Below are positions 40,074 through 54,100 of a stretch of DNA of 58,080 nucleotides, one piece after another (the first letter of the stretch is position 1; the number at the start of each line of letters is the position of its first letter). This stretch comes from an uncultured Clostridia bacterium (GTDB taxonomy: Bacteria > Bacillota > Clostridia > Christensenellales > UBA1242), in the NCBI GenBank assembly GCA_934747255.1, contig CAKVGH010000007.1, positions 1 to 58,080 of the forward strand. The letters are read 5' to 3'. Under the pieces are notes generated by a model that was not told the origin of the DNA, ran no database searches, and saw only the letters and a list, made by a program, of their open reading frames with translations. The position numbers and the translations under genes are program-made.

Positions 40074-40958
40074 TTAAAATTTGAAGTCTGGGTCAGTATT
40101 ATCAAAATCTGGAATAAACTCACAAGTCGAACTATCAAGTTCTTGTGCAAAGCCATTTTCAAAACCTAATTCTACTATATGAGATAAAACTTTTTCATAA
40201 TCTTTCTTTTTTACTTTTCGTTTGAGAATTTTATGTGTTTTCGCCTTAAAATATGGCGTATATTGACTCATTACGCTAATGATTGTATCTTTGCCTAAAT
40301 TTTCATAAATCCAGTTAAAAACACTAATACTGTCGGTATAATGAGTTGGCAAAACCATATGTCTAATGATGATACCTTTTTTCATAATTCCGTCTTCAAT
40401 AATGTCTTTGGGCTGATTTTTTCGCATTTCCAAAATCGCCTTTGTGGTAACATCAAAGTAATCAGTGCAACACGAATATTCCGTTGACAAAAACCTGCTA
40501 AAATACTTTAAGTCGGTCAAATAGATGTCCACATAATTTTTCAATTTTTTAATTGTCTCCACACTTTCATAACCGCTTGTGTTCCAAACTATTGGCACTG
40601 CTGGTTTGTACAAATCAAGTGCTTTTATAATCTGCTCGGTAAAATGTGTTGGAGTTACTAAATTTATGTTATGCACACCTTTTGCTTCAAGTTGCTTAAA
40701 AATGTCAACTAAACCTTCAATTGTGACTTCTTTTCCCTGCCCAAGCGAACTAATTTGATAATTTTGACAATAAATACACTTTAAGTTACAGCCACTAAAA
40801 AATATAGCACCACTGCCATTTGTTCCACTAATAATCGGCTCTTCCCAGTTATGCACCATAACTTTTGCTATTTTTAATTTATCACTTTGTCCACAAAATC
40901 CAGTCTTAACTGTTCTATCAACCAGACAGCCTCTTGGACAAATATTGCATTTTTCCAT
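40074..40958 (-). CDS. PflX-like radical SAM protein (COG1313)
   Basis: A 294-residue radical SAM enzyme. The start at 40958 (MEKCNICPRGC) is preferred over an ATG 39 nt upstream because the promoter's TATAAT (40970-40965) ends 6 nt before it. An N-terminal cysteine set (Cys4, Cys7, Cys11, Cys22) is followed by the SAM-cluster CxxxCxxC at Cys57, Cys61 and Cys64 (GCNLKCIYCQNYQIS). This layout matches the uncharacterised PflX group, related to pyruvate-formate-lyase activases. No glycyl radical enzyme gene is adjacent, so the substrate is unknown. It is monocistronic. Confidence 0.85.
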   Translation of the reverse strand: MEKCNICPRGCLVDRTVKTGFCGQSDKLKIAKVMVHNWEEPIISGTNGSGAIFFSGCNLKCIYCQNYQISSLGQGKEVTIEGLVDIFKQLEAKGVHNINLVTPTHFTEQIIKALDLYKPAVPIVWNTSGYESVETIKKLKNYVDIYLTDLKYFSRFLSTEYSCCTDYFDVTTKAILEMRKNQPKDIIEDGIMKKGIIIRHMVLPTHYTDSISVFNWIYENLGKDTIISVMSQYTPYFKAKTHKILKRKVKKKDYEKVLSHIVELGFENGFAQELDSSTCEFIPDFDNTDPDFKF

Positions 40959-40964
40959 ACCTAA

Positions 40965-40992
40965 ATTATACACCTTTATTACAGCAAAACAA
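40965..40992 (-). promoter_or_regulatory. Promoter of PflX-like gene, leaderless type
   Basis: TATAAT (40970-40965) on the minus strand is followed by TTAGGT and then the ATG. A weak TTGTTT lies 16 nt upstream of it (40992-40987). Confidence 0.5.
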
Positions 40993-41048
40993 AACATTCA
41001 TAATCATAAAAAAGGCAAAAAATAATGCAAAAAATTTTGTCTTTCCCC

Positions 41049-41077
41049 TTGAAAAAATCTTCAACACGATATATAAT
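41049..41077 (+). promoter_or_regulatory. Promoter of DUF2188 gene
   Basis: TTGAAA (41049-41054), 17-nt spacer, TATAAT (41072-41077), then AAAGGAG before the ATG at 41109. Confidence 0.75.
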
Positions 41078-41108
41078 ATTATCGAGAAAAATCAAAGGAG
41101 AAAAAACA

Positions 41109-41930
41109 ATGACATTAAAAGAATTTTTAGCACAGTACTGGTGGTGTTTTGTTATTTTAGCAGTTATTGTTTCAGCGGTTATCGTTGCAATGGTGATAGG
41201 CAAAAACAAGGTTAAACAAGAGAAAGCAGAAAAACAAAACTCTCAACTTGATAGTGACGAAAAACAAGATGTTGCTAACAAAGATGACAAAAAAGTCGAA
41301 GTTGAAAATAATAAAAAGTTAGAACAAAAAAAAGATGCTAACACAGTTACAACTGAACAAACTGATAGTAAATCAACAGAAGTTAGTGACGATAACAAAT
41401 CTAAAACAGCAAAAAAACAATCAAATAAACAAAAGGCTGTTAAAAAAACAAGCAACGAAAATGAAAATCAAGCAGATAGCAAAAGCAAGACAAATGATAG
41501 CAAACAATCAAAAATAGCTGATGAAGTAAAAGAAAACAAAGACACACAAACTGATGAAAAAACAAGTAAAACAGAAAAAATAGTTAGTAAAAAACAATCA
41601 AATGAAAAGGTAGAAAATAAAACAGAAGCAAAGGAAGAAAATGCTATGAAAACTCAAAAGAAAGAAGAAGTTAAAGAAGATAAAAAGGCTACAACACAAA
41701 AAGTAGTTGAAGATAATCAAACAGACAAAAAAGAAAGAAAACAAAGATATATGGTTGTTTATGACAAAGAAAACAAGGACTGGGTTGTTAGAAAAACCGA
41801 CAGCGAAAGGGCAAGCAAAAGATGTAAAACAAAAGCCGAAGCACTTGAAGTTGTTACAAGATTAAGTGAAAATCAAGAACTATCAGTATCTGTTAAGAAG
41901 AAAGACGGAAAATTCCAAAAACAAAGATAA
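41109..41930 (+). CDS. Membrane-anchored protein with charged linker and C-terminal DUF2188
   Basis: This 273-residue protein has one N-terminal membrane helix (about residues 11-31), a low-complexity linker of about 175 residues made almost only of Lys, Glu, Asp, Gln, Asn, Ser and Thr, and a C-terminal domain (about 210-272): YMVVYDKENKDWVVRKTDSE, then RASKRCKTKAEALEV. This last part matches DUF2188, a small beta-alpha domain of unknown function. The linker would be disordered; the side of the membrane it faces depends on the orientation of the single helix. Own promoter, AAAGGAGAAAA site and terminator. Tethered small domains of this kind may act as an adaptor; that is an inference. Confidence 0.82.
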   Translation: MTLKEFLAQYWWCFVILAVIVSAVIVAMVIGKNKVKQEKAEKQNSQLDSDEKQDVANKDDKKVEVENNKKLEQKKDANTVTTEQTDSKSTEVSDDNKSKTAKKQSNKQKAVKKTSNENENQADSKSKTNDSKQSKIADEVKENKDTQTDEKTSKTEKIVSKKQSNEKVENKTEAKEENAMKTQKKEEVKEDKKATTQKVVEDNQTDKKERKQRYMVVYDKENKDWVVRKTDSERASKRCKTKAEALEVVTRLSENQELSVSVKKKDGKFQKQR

Positions 41931-41932
41931 AC

Positions 41933-41963
41933 AAAAAGGCATTAAATAAAATGCCTTTTTTTA
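41933..41963 (+). terminator. Terminator of DUF2188 gene
   Basis: AAAGGCAT / ATGCCTTT hairpin followed by TTTT. Confidence 0.8.
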
Positions 41964-42144
41964 TGCTCTATTAAAAATTTTGTAAATATAAGAATAAAAA
42001 TTTTTGTTTCTATTATTAAATATAATAATTAAATAAAGATAATTATATAAATATCAACTGCTTCTTTATTTCAAACAAAATGGGTTTTTTATACATTAAA
42101 GCAATTTTATTATAAAAATCAACTACAATTTATTTCAAAAACAT

Positions 42145-42177
42145 AAAAAATAGGAAGATAAACTTCCTATTTTTTTG
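42145..42177 (-). terminator. Terminator of the giant gene
   Basis: AAAATAGGAAG / CTTCCTATTTT hairpin directly at the stop codon end; T run on the minus strand. Confidence 0.75.
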
Positions 42178-45100
42178 TTAATTGCTTGTTACAAATCCAC
42201 CTGTCATTGTCTTTTTAACAAGAACATTCCAAGTAAGATTATCACTTAAAGTTTGAGTATCTCTAATCAATGTAGGAGTTTCTGCTGTTCCAACATAACC
42301 AGTATGTTTAGAAGGAGCAGTTACTGTTATCATATATTGACTAGGTACTAATCCCTTAATTGTGATTGTTGCTGTGCCATTTGCTTGAACTGTTACTGCA
42401 TAAGTGTAAACTTTCTTGTTTGTCAAGTCGTAAACATTTACCGCAATCTTTGTTCCAGATGTACAACCGCTATCAAACTTGATATTGATTGTAATTACGC
42501 CACTTGATTTCCATTGAGCATATAGAGTAATTGTACTATTTTCTGTAATACTAAATTGCTTATTGCCTGCTGGAATTAAGTCGCCAGCATTATCTTGCTT
42601 CCAACCAAGGAATGTATAACCAGTTGCGCTTGTTGATTTGATATTAACCGTAACGGTTACTGTTGACTTGCTTGCCAAGTTGTAACTTAACGATTGAGTA
42701 CCAGATGCTGTTGAAGCACTAACTGCACTTCCGTGACCGTTTGCATTATAGTTAACTGTTTGAGTTATTGTTCTTGTCCATACTGCGTAGAATGTAGGGC
42801 TTGCACTTGAAGATGATACAGTTGTTGAAGATGTACCCTTTGCAGTAGTAACTGTATAGTTATTACTTGTAGAGTATCCAGCAAATGTATATCCGCTGAG
42901 TGTTGGATTTGCTTTTGAGTAACTTTGACTAGCACTTGCGTCAACCTTGTAGTTTACTGTTGCTGATGGAGATGATGAAGAAGTGTCATAGAACTTCCAT
43001 GTCTTGCTCCATACTGCATACCAAGATTTGTTTCCTTGACAAGTTTGATTTCCTGTTGTCCATTCCGCAGTGTTATCTGCTGTTGTAGACCAACCAACAA
43101 AATTAAATCCTGTCTTTGTTGGAGTATCTGGCATTGAGTAACTAGCATCATACTTAACAGTAACTGTCTTGTATGCTGTTGTTGCACTTGTTGAGTAGTA
43201 AGTGATAGTTTGGTCATTTGCGTTCCATCTTGCATACCAAGTAGCATTTGTTGTACCTGTAAAGTTATTTACAAGTGCGTTGCTTGCATTAACCATTTGA
43301 GTACCATTTGTAGTTGCTGTGTAGTAACCAGCAAATGTGTAACCTTCTTTGGTTGATGTTGGAATGGTTGCTGTTGTCGAACCCATACTATCTGTATAGA
43401 ATGTCTTTGTTCCATATTCTGGATAGATTGTTGCTGTTCCAGATAGCGAGCCAGTATTAGCATTGAATGTAATTGCTGGACGATAGATATCAACTGTAAT
43501 TCCACTAGGTTGTGTGAATGTATAGTTTTCGCTCTTTGTTCCAGAAATTGTAATCGATGTTGTTACTGCTTTTGCTTTTCCAGATGTTGATGTAGCGACT
43601 GTACCATTACCAAGAGTAAATGTTACATAGCCTGCATCACCTGAAGCAACATTGTGCAATGTTCCACCTTGAAGTGTTACAGTTTTTGTTCCATTGTTAA
43701 CTCTATTAACGGCTGTTACATCAGTAATAGTTAATGCTCTTGGAGTAACTGTTAATGTTCCGTCTACTGGTGTAACTGTATAGTTAGAAGTTACATCAGT
43801 ACCGCTTGCATTTTTGATTACTACACTTGGAGTATTAGTTACAGAACCAACTTCTGTAATGCTTCCGCTTGCTGAATAAGTTGCTTTATCGCCACTTGCA
43901 AGTGTTCCAGATGTTAAGGTAGTTGCCATTGTATGTGCAGTATTATCATAAACCCAAGAATTTGTTCCAGCAGTAATTGTAATTGCACGAGCAGTTACTG
44001 TTACTGAAATTGTAACACTGCTTGCTTTCCAGTTTGTTCCTGCTTCTTGGCTTACTGTAATAGTTGCACTGCCAACTTTGTTTGCTTTTACTGTAACAAC
44101 TTTATTGCTAATAGTTGCACTTGCAATATCTGCATGGTTACTTGATACTGTTAATGCACCATCGCTGTTTGTTGTAACAGTAGATGTTCCAGTTTCTCCA
44201 TAAACAATACTTAATGTTTTATTATTTACAGAAATTGTTGGAGCAATTTTATTGATTGTAAGTTTTGCACTCTTATTGTCTATTGCAGTGTGGTTACCAT
44301 CTACTACAAGTCTTGCGTAGATTGTGTAAGTTCCTGCATTTGTCTTTGTTGGAGCGTCATCTGTCCAAGTACTATTGTCAAGTGAGTATTGAATTGTTCC
44401 GCCTACAACATTTGTTGCAACAATTGAGTGTGCTTTTCCGTCATAGTCAACGGTTTCATCTGTAAATGTGAATGAACCTGCAACTTTTCCTACTGTCAAT
44501 GTGCCATTTGCACCAATGAAATCGTAGTTTGTTGCACTCATTTTAGATACATTAACTGTAATTGGGTATGTTCCAACAGCACTATTTTTTGTATAAGTAC
44601 TTGTTAGTGTTGGAACGCCTGTGATTACAGAGGCTGTATCTGTTCCCTTGTAACCAGTAATTGTATAAGTGTATGTTGGAGCATCAGCACCATAATTAAC
44701 ATTTAGATTATCTGCTTTAACAGTTAATTTTGCCTTGCCGATAGTAAATGTAAATGTCTTATTAGTAGTTGTTCCGTCATTCCACTCATAGTTTGCACTG
44801 TCTTTCAAACTTACTGTTACTGTTTGACTGCCTGCATCTTTTCTTGTATTACCTGTAATGTTAGCTTTCGAACTAATGCTTGACCAGTTGCTTGGTAAAT
44901 ATGTTTGTGCTGAACCATTATAAGTAAATGTTGTTGTATTTGCTGTTGGTACTGCTACTTGTGCTTTGGTTATTTTCCAAGTTGCTGTGCCCTTTGAACC
45001 CTTATAGTTTCCAGAAGTAATTTCTACTGTAACTGTATAAGAACCAACATTTGTACCTTTTAGGCTTCCAGTTGGAGTATAAGCAGTTGTTTCTGTTCCA

Positions 45101-48100
45101 GCAACTGTTACTTTTGTAACATTTACTGATTGTTCAATGCCATTGTAAACCAACGATGTAGCACTTAATGTTACCACAACACTTGCACTAGTGTTAGCGT
45201 TAATTGTAAAGTTAACCTTTGTGCTAGAAAGAACTAATGTGTAGTTGCTTGCTAGGAATGGTGCATTGTCTACAAGTTGTAATGTGCCAATAGTAATTTC
45301 GTAAGGTCCAACATTTTCACCAGTTTTTCTTGCAAGTTTTCCAGTGAAGTTTGGTGTTTCTCCGCTTACTTCACCACTATATGTGTAAGTAAGGGTTGGG
45401 TCAGTTTGACCATAAATCTTTGATTGGTTAGCTTTTGGAGTAACTGTCAATGTTCTTGCTGTTACTGTTAATTTGCCATGTGCCCTAGATATTTCGTAGT
45501 TTGAAGTTACATCTGTTGTGCCACTCTTAATTGTAACAGTATTTAATTTGTTATCAACTGAGCCAACATTTGTAATTGTTCCTGTAATACCAAATGATGC
45601 TGTGTGTCCATCTACCAATGCTCCTGATGTTAATTTTGCATCTGCATTTGTTAATGCTGTTCCATCATAAGTTTTACTTGAACTATTTGCTGTATATCCA
45701 ACCGCTTTTTTACCAATTGTCCAGGTTACATTTTTTGCTGTTGTTGAGCCATCACTCCAAGCATAGTTTGATGTTGGTGTGAATGTTGCTGTGTAATCGC
45801 CAGCATTTGTACCACTTCTTACACCACCGATAGTTAATTTTGTGCTATCGTAGTTGTTCCAAGATGGAGATTGACTTGCGCCATTATAAGTTAATGTTCC
45901 GCTTTGACTTGGCAATACTGCTGTTTTTGCTCTTTCAACTGTAACATTTACTGTCTTATTTGCTGGTGCAGAATAGTTAGTGCTTGTTGGAACAAACTTA
46001 ACTGTAATTGTTCCTGTACCTGCTTTAATACCATTGATTGTAAATGTATAAGGTGTATTTGCTGTTGCATTTGTTGTATAGCCACCTTCCACTGTTACAA
46101 CACTTGTACTATTTGAAGTAATAGTGAATGTACCAGCAACGCTTGCCTTGTAACTTACTGTTGCTGTTGAACCATAAGTTACTGTTTTGTTTTCTTCAAC
46201 TGTAAGAATAACTGTTGCCTGACCAATTGACCAGTCTTGACTTAATCCACTTTCTGGAAGTTTGTAGTTAGCAGATTTTGTTCCACTCAATCCACTAATG
46301 GTTGAAGTGTAACTTCCCTCATTTGTTGCTTTTGTTGTTCCTGTATAAGTAAAGCTTACTGCGTCACTGTTTACTAGGTTGCCAATTGTTGCAACAACGC
46401 TATGTTCATTTCCATCATAAGTAAATGTAACTGTGCTTGGCCAAGTAACTGTAACTTGTCTTTGACTTACTGTTAATGTACCTTTTACATAAGTGAATGT
46501 GTAGTTAGAAGCTTCTGCTCCGCTTGCTGTAATATCAAATTTTCCACTACCAATATCTTGGTATCTTGCATAACTGCAAGCTAGTGTAGGTTTTGTTGTT
46601 ACAACAGAATCAGTTTCGCCATTTACAAATCCAGTAATTGTATAAGTGTAAGATGGTAATGCATCGCCATATACAACCGATTTACTTGCCACTGTAACTG
46701 TAAGTTCTGCTTGGTTAATTGTAAAGTTTGTTGACTTTGTACCAGAGTAGTTTGTCTTACCTGTAACTGTTGCAGTTGCTGTTCCAGCATTTGTGTTTTT
46801 TGAGTAACTTGCTGTATAGCCATCTGTTGTTGCTACTGTTACAGTTGTTTTAGCCTTGTAACTTGATGCTGTATAAATACTATCTTTTACCGTAATGGCT
46901 GGTGTATTTGCCTTGCCACTGTAAGTATAAGAAGTTGTACCAAGTGTCATAGTTGCACTAGCAATACTACGAGTACCTGTACTTGCAACAGTAAATGTTA
47001 TTGTCTTGTCAGCATAGTTTGCAAGTTGTGCTGTAATTGTGATTGTAATTTGACTAGCAGTTGTTTGTGCTTTTGTTGCTACAACATATAATGTTGAGCC
47101 ATCAATTTTTGCAAACACATAAGAATCTCCACCTGTTGAGTAAGAAATGCTTAATGTTGCACCTTCTGTTTTTGTAATAGTTGCTGAAACCATATCACCA
47201 TAAGCCATTGCTGTTGTGCTTGTGCTTGAAAGTGTTAAGGTTTGAGTACTATTGCTAATTGTAAAGTTACCAGCACTACTAATTGCGTAGTTGCTTGCTT
47301 TACCTGTTCCATTAGCGAGTGCAAGTGTAAAGCCGTTTGATGTTGCTCCATAAGTATATATGCCAACATTTTTAGAAGTTGGAGTGTAAGTCAAGTTTAA
47401 TGTTTCACTCTTAACTCCTGTCGAATAGCCATTTCTAGCATAAGTTGTTGTACCATTGTAGGTTGCAGAATATGCTGAAATCGCCAATTGTTTTTGAGTA
47501 ATTTGAATTGTTGTACTTCCAGATATAGCTTTATGGTTGCTTGCAACAATGTAATAGTAAATAGTAGTTTGTGCTGTAACATCTTTATAAGTTGGGTTTG
47601 TTGTAGAACCAACAGTGCTGTAATTGCTACTTGTTAATTCTGTTCCTGCCTTATAGTAGATTGTTGCAGTTTGGTTAGCAACTGTTGTTGCAGTTACTGT
47701 TACCGAATGACTATCGCCATCATATTGTGCTTGATATTTTTGTGCTTTTACTGTGATTGTTGCAGGAGTAATAGCACCTGTTGTTGTAACACTTGTACTG
47801 AACGAGTAGTTGTTAATCTTTGTTCCTGAACCACTTACTGTAACATTAACTGTCTTACCTGTTCCAACATTTGCATCGGCATAAGATGATGCGGTAACTG
47901 TTAGGACAGCATTTCCTTTATCGCCTGAAACTGTATTTAAGGCATTTAGATATGCTGTGATAGTTTGGTTAACCTTTGTGCTACCATCGTATACTTTTGT
48001 AATTGTTGAACTTGGAGTTAATGAAATTGTGCTTGACATTCTCTTAACTGCATCTGTTGAATTACTGTAAATTGTTCCAGAATAGTTACCTGTTCCAATA

Positions 48101-51100
48101 ATTGCAAGACGCAAGTATTTTCCAGCAACGACATTTGTTCCTACTCTTGAAGAAGTAATCATAAAGTCTGCTGTAGTTGCATTGCTTGCATTGTTTGTCC
48201 AAGTTGTCTTATCACTAGACCATTGCCATTGATATGAGAATGTTTCAGCACTTTCACCCTTTGTGTATGTTCCAGTATAAGTTGAACCATAAGTTACATC
48301 TGTTGGGATTGTAACTGTTCCGCTAATTGCTTTGTTTGTAATCTTACCATTAACTACGCAAGTATTACCATTTGTAGCAAATGCGTAATTTTTTGTATCA
48401 CTCAATGTTGCAGTAATAGTAACTTCTCTTGTACCAACTGCACTGCTTGCATATTGTGCTGTTACGCTAACAGTTGGAACTTTTCCTGTTGCTGTTACTG
48501 TGTAGTGAGTATCTAATGTAACTGTTGCATTTGTATTTCCATCATAAATTTTTGTTACATATTCTGGACTTGTTGCACTTGTTGCAAAGTTGCCTTTTGC
48601 ATTGATTGTTACAATAGATTTTGTAATGTTCCATTTTGCTGTTCCTTTTGAACCAGCATAATTTCCACTACTAATTGTAACTGTTACTGTGTACTCTTGA
48701 ACATTTGTACCTGTGTTACCAGAAACTGTGTAAGAGCCACTTGCAATAGATACGCCGTCTGCTGTTACTCCGCTAACTGTTACTGTTTGGCTTTCACCAT
48801 TATAAACTAATGATGTTGAACTCAAATTAAACGCTACGGTTGCATTTGTTTTAGCAGTAATTGTACCAGTAGTTGTTGTTTTTAATTGACAATTATAGTT
48901 GCCAACACCTGCACCACTTACTGTGAAATTAACTGTTACTGTCTTACCTGTTCCAACATTTGCATTGTCGTAAGTTGCAGAACTGAATGTGTAAGTAACT
49001 GTATCGCCAGAAACTACACCTTCGAGTGTTGCTGTAAATGTTTGTTTTACGCTAGTTGTTGTATCGTAAACCTTTGTTACAGTTGCACTTGGAGTTACTG
49101 ATTTAATAGTTACTGATTTTTTAGTAATGCTAAATGTTTGTGTTGCGTTTGTAAATGTGTAGTTAGAATAACTTGCTGTTGCTGTATAGTTACTACCAGC
49201 ATTCTTTTGTTCGCCACTAACATTTGCTGTTATTGTTGTACCATCAACACCTGTGAAGGTTGCTGTTGGTTTGTGATTATGTCCATCATAAACGAATGTT
49301 GTATTTGTCCAAGTTAGAGTTACTGACTTAGATGTAATTTTTCCGTTTAATGTACAAGTAGATGTTCCTAATTGATAGTTATCGGTATCTTTGATTGCCA
49401 AAGTTACTGTAACATTAGGAGTTCCAACATTAGCATTTGCATAAACTGCACTAATTGTGAAGTGAGTATTTAATGTTGCACCTGCACCATTAGAAGTAAC
49501 AGTGTAATGTGTATCTCTCGCTACTGTTGCAGTTGTATTTCCATCGTATGTTTTTGAAACATATTCTTTACTACTTGCAGTTGTTAAGTAGTTACCTTTT
49601 CCTGCAATTGTCAATGTAGCCTTTGCAATTCTACCATTGATATTGCATTTGTTTCCGCCCGATGTAAATTCAAAGTTGTTTGTATCTGCTAATGTTGCAG
49701 TGATTGTAATAACTCTATCGCCTGCCGTTGCACTAGCATAAACACTTGAAATTGTAACCGAAGCAGTTGCACCTGTTGATGTAACGCTATAATGTGTTCC
49801 AAGCGTGATTGCCTTTGTAACATTTGCGTTGCCATCGTAGATTTTATCAACATAAGCTTTTGTGCTTGCATTTGTTGCATAATTACCTACCGCAGAAATT
49901 GTAACTTTTGCTTTTGTGATTGTCCAAGTTTGAGAACCAGTAGAGCCTGCATAGTTACCTTTACCTGTAACAGTAATTGTATATGTTCCTGCATTTGTCT
50001 TTGTTGTATCGCCACTAACTGTGTAATCAGTGTCTTTTGCAAGAGTTGTTGAACCATCTTTTACTGTAACTGTTGGTGTTTTTGCATTGCCGTCATAAAC
50101 ATAAGATGTTTCTACCAATGTTATAGCAAAGTTTGTTTCCTTTGCATTGATTACCAATTTACCAGTTGCATAAGTAATATCATAGTTTGCTGTGGTTGTA
50201 GTAGTTCCATCGCTAGACTTAATTACTGCACCACTTGGTGTGATTGTACCATTTGTTGTAACACTTGATGTGCTTGGTGTTAATGTAATCGAAGTTAATT
50301 TTTCACTATTAACCAAACCAGTTACATTAACTTGTGCTACTCCTGTTGTGATGCTTGTACCATAAGTAATTGTTTGAGCATTGGCTGTAATTGTTGCTTT
50401 TGCCTTTGCAATACTCCAAGATACTGTAACATCTGCTGTTGTGTCATCTTTCCACTTGTGGTTGCCGTCTAGTGTAAATACTGCACTATAATTGCCAGCA
50501 TTTGTTCCAGAAACATTACCACTCTTAATTGTATAGCCTACACCTGTTGAATAAGTTACACCTGTTTGGCTAACGCCAGTATAAACTAATCCAGTCTTTG
50601 CAGTAGGTTTTGCTACTCCAAGTTTTGTGATTGTTAATGTACCATTAAGTGGTGTAATAGAATAGTTTGCTGAAACATCTGTACCACTAGCATTCTTAAT
50701 AGTAACACTATTTAATGTATTTGTTACCGAACCAACATTTGTTATTGTTCCAGTAATACTGAATGTTGCTGTATCACCGCTAACAAGTGAACCACTTGTT
50801 AATTTTGCACTTTGTTTTGTCAACGCAGTGCCATCATAAACCTTGCTATCAGAATCTGCTGTAAATGTTACTGCACGAGCAGAAACTGTGCTTGATGTTA
50901 CTGCTGAAACTGTATTTGTTGTGTAATTTGCTTTTGTCATTGTAACAACAACATAAATATATTTATCAACTAAACCTGTTCCAATTTTGTAAGTAGAACC
51001 TGTTGCTCCACTAATTTGTGTGCCACCCGATGTACTCTTTGTAGTATTTGAGTACCACTTGTATGTTAAAGTTGCACTATTTGTATTTGTAACATTTGCT

Positions 51101-54100
51101 GTTAATGTTTCACCATAAGTTACTGTCCCAGAAATTGTAACACTACCACTTAAAGTTGCATTTGTAATTTTTAGAACTGCACTCTTTGGTGCTACATCGT
51201 TGTGGTTTGCATTACCAGTAAGTTTTGCCCATATTGTGTATTCACCAACATTTGTATAAGTTGGAGCAGTTTCACTATATGTGCCATCTTTACTTGTAGA
51301 ATATGTTACTGTACCACCTACTACGTTAGTTGCTGTAATTGTTTTTGCACTACCATTGTATACTTCACTCTTGTCAGCAAAAGTAAATGAACCATCTGCC
51401 TTGCCGATTGTGAATGATTTGGTTGTATTTGTTAATGTATAGTTTTCTTTCTTTGCTTGTCCGCCTGCTACTGAACCAATAACTACTGATGCTGTATATG
51501 AACCAGCGTTCGTTGTTTCTGTAACTGTTGTTGAACCATTCTTGTATGTAACAGTCAAGTTGATTGTTTCACCTGTAACCCCGCTTGATACACTTGCACT
51601 TGGTCTTTGATTATTACCATTGTATGTGTAACTTGCTGTGCCAGTTGGATTCCATACAACTGCTACTGATTTTGGACTCATTGTCCAAGTAATTGTCTTT
51701 TTAGCAGTAGTTCCATCGCTCCAAGCATAGTTTGCTTTTGGCTCTGCGTCTGCTGTATATGTTTGAGCATTTATTCCAGATACTGAACCTGTTAATATTA
51801 CATTTGTACCCGTAACGGCTGTTTGACTAACACCATTATATGTCTTGTTTGCAAAAGTATAAGATGCTGTCTTTGCTCTATTGATTGTAATAGTAGCACT
51901 ACCTGTAACAGGTGCATAGTTTGTAGCAGTGATTTGGAAGTAAACTGTCTTGCTATCAGCCACATTTGTTGCTGTTGGGCTTGATGTCATGTTATATGTT
52001 CCACTCGATGTGCCATACTTAACTGTTGCACCGCTTGATGGTGTTGTTACTGTAACTACAATTCCGTGAGCATTTCCGTCATAAGTTACTTCCACATTTG
52101 GTGCTGTAAATTGAATTGCTGCCGCACCAACTGCGATTGTATTTGAGTTAATTGTTGCAATCTTGCAAGTTGTTGTTCTTGCTGCGGTAACTTTAATTGT
52201 TGTGCTTCCGCTAGAAGCCACAGCTGTAATCGTTGTTCCGCTGATTGTGACTATATTTGTATTATTTGATGCGTAACTCAACGCACCTGCTGTACCGCCA
52301 TTTCCATTAACACTTGCTGCTATTGTTGTAGTAGCATTGTATTGAATTGAACTAGCTGGTTGAGTTGTGATTGTAATTGTTTGAGTATATTTTTGAACTG
52401 TAATTGTAATAGTTTTGCTTGCAGAATTATAGTTGTCATTTCCTGCTGCGGTAACTGTTACTGTTACTGTTCCGTCATTATCATTGCTTGCTGATAGAAC
52501 GCCTACTGTCAATTTGCTTCCGCTCATTGAACTTGTTGCGGCTCCATCGCTTGCGATTGCATAAGACACTGTTCCTTGTGCATTGCTTACTAGTGTAGCC
52601 AAGTCTATTGTTGAGTTAACTTTTACAGTTTGAGTTGCTGTAACTGTTAATGGATTACCAATCTTGCCAATGGTTACGGTTGTAGTACCTGTAAAGTCAT
52701 TGTAGTTTGCCATTCCACTCAACTTGTAATAAACAGTCGTTGTTCCTGCATTTGTTCTGCTTGGTTTCAAGTTAGAAGCACTATTAACTGTTACACTGAT
52801 TGTATTTCCATAACTTGTGCTAGAACCAGAAACTACTGTCATTGCAACTTTTGGTGTGATTGTTGCAAAGTGTTCGCTACCATTGTAATTACCCGAATAT
52901 GCTGTGATTGTAGCCACTGTTGATACATCAGTAATAGTTGCTTTGTTGATTTTTGAAGCAACACTACCATTTTTAGCATTATAGTTTGTATTTCCTACAC
53001 AATAGTAATAAACAGTATAATCGCCAGCATTTGTTGCTGTTGGAATGCTATTTTTTGTGCCTGCTGTTGAATAGTTGCTTGAAGTTAATTCTGTTGATGT
53101 TGAATAGTAAACATCTCCTTGTGCATTGCTTACTGTTGCTAACGCTTGTGCTGAACCATTGTAAGTTTTTGTAACACCTTTAACACTAATTGGGTTATTA
53201 GTTTTACCAATAGTTAAAGTATATGTTGCTTTTGCTTCGTTGTAGTTTGTTGTTGCAGCACCTTTCACTGTTACGACTACTTTTGTTCCAGCTGAAAGTG
53301 TATTCAATTTAGAAATTGTTACTGTTCCGCTACTAATTGCTACTTCTGCTGTTGAATTATCATCTGTAACTGTTAGTGTTGGGTTTGTTGTTGAACTTGC
53401 TGTAAATGTTTTACTTGCTGTTCCGTATGTAACACTTCCTGTTGTAGCACTCAATGTAATACTACCATTTGCTTTTGCGATACTTACATCAACATTTCCG
53501 CTTGACGATTGATATGAACCACTTTCTACAACATAATAGTAAACTTTGTACGAACCAGCATTTGTTCCTGTTGGAATTGTTGTTGATTGTGTACTTTGTG
53601 CGTCTGCTAATGATGTGAGTGAGTAGTATATTGTCAAACTATTTGGATTTGTTACTGTAACTAATGCTTGTGCTGAACCTGTATAGGTTAAGCCTGTTTT
53701 TGCTTTTACTTCAACGCCGTTTGAAGATTTAGCATTCCATTTTGCATACAATGTTGTTGATGCTCCATTTGCTCCTAAATCTGGCATTGTTGTCCAAGTA
53801 ACTTTGTTTGTCAATGCACTTTCTGTGTACCAGCCAGCAAATGTGTTGTTTGCCTTTGTTGGAGATGGAAGTGTAATTGATGCACCATAGTTTGCTGTAA
53901 TTGCTGTGCAACTTGAGCCACCATTTGAGTTGAAGTTGATTGTGTATTTTTCAATTTCCCAAACGGCTGTATATACTCTATTACCTGTTGAACCCTTTGG
54001 AATACTTGTAACTGTACCATTTGTTGATACATAGAAATTACCACTGTGGTTGTTATGGTTCATAAGAGAAACATATTCATTTGCAGTTGTAGTATGGCTA

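Noticed and set aside
45904..46116. Cys-rich plus-strand ORFs inside the giant gene (also near 48886, 49792 and 51202)
   Set aside because: They are antisense shadows of Thr/Val-rich coding sequence; no ribosome binding site or independent signal.
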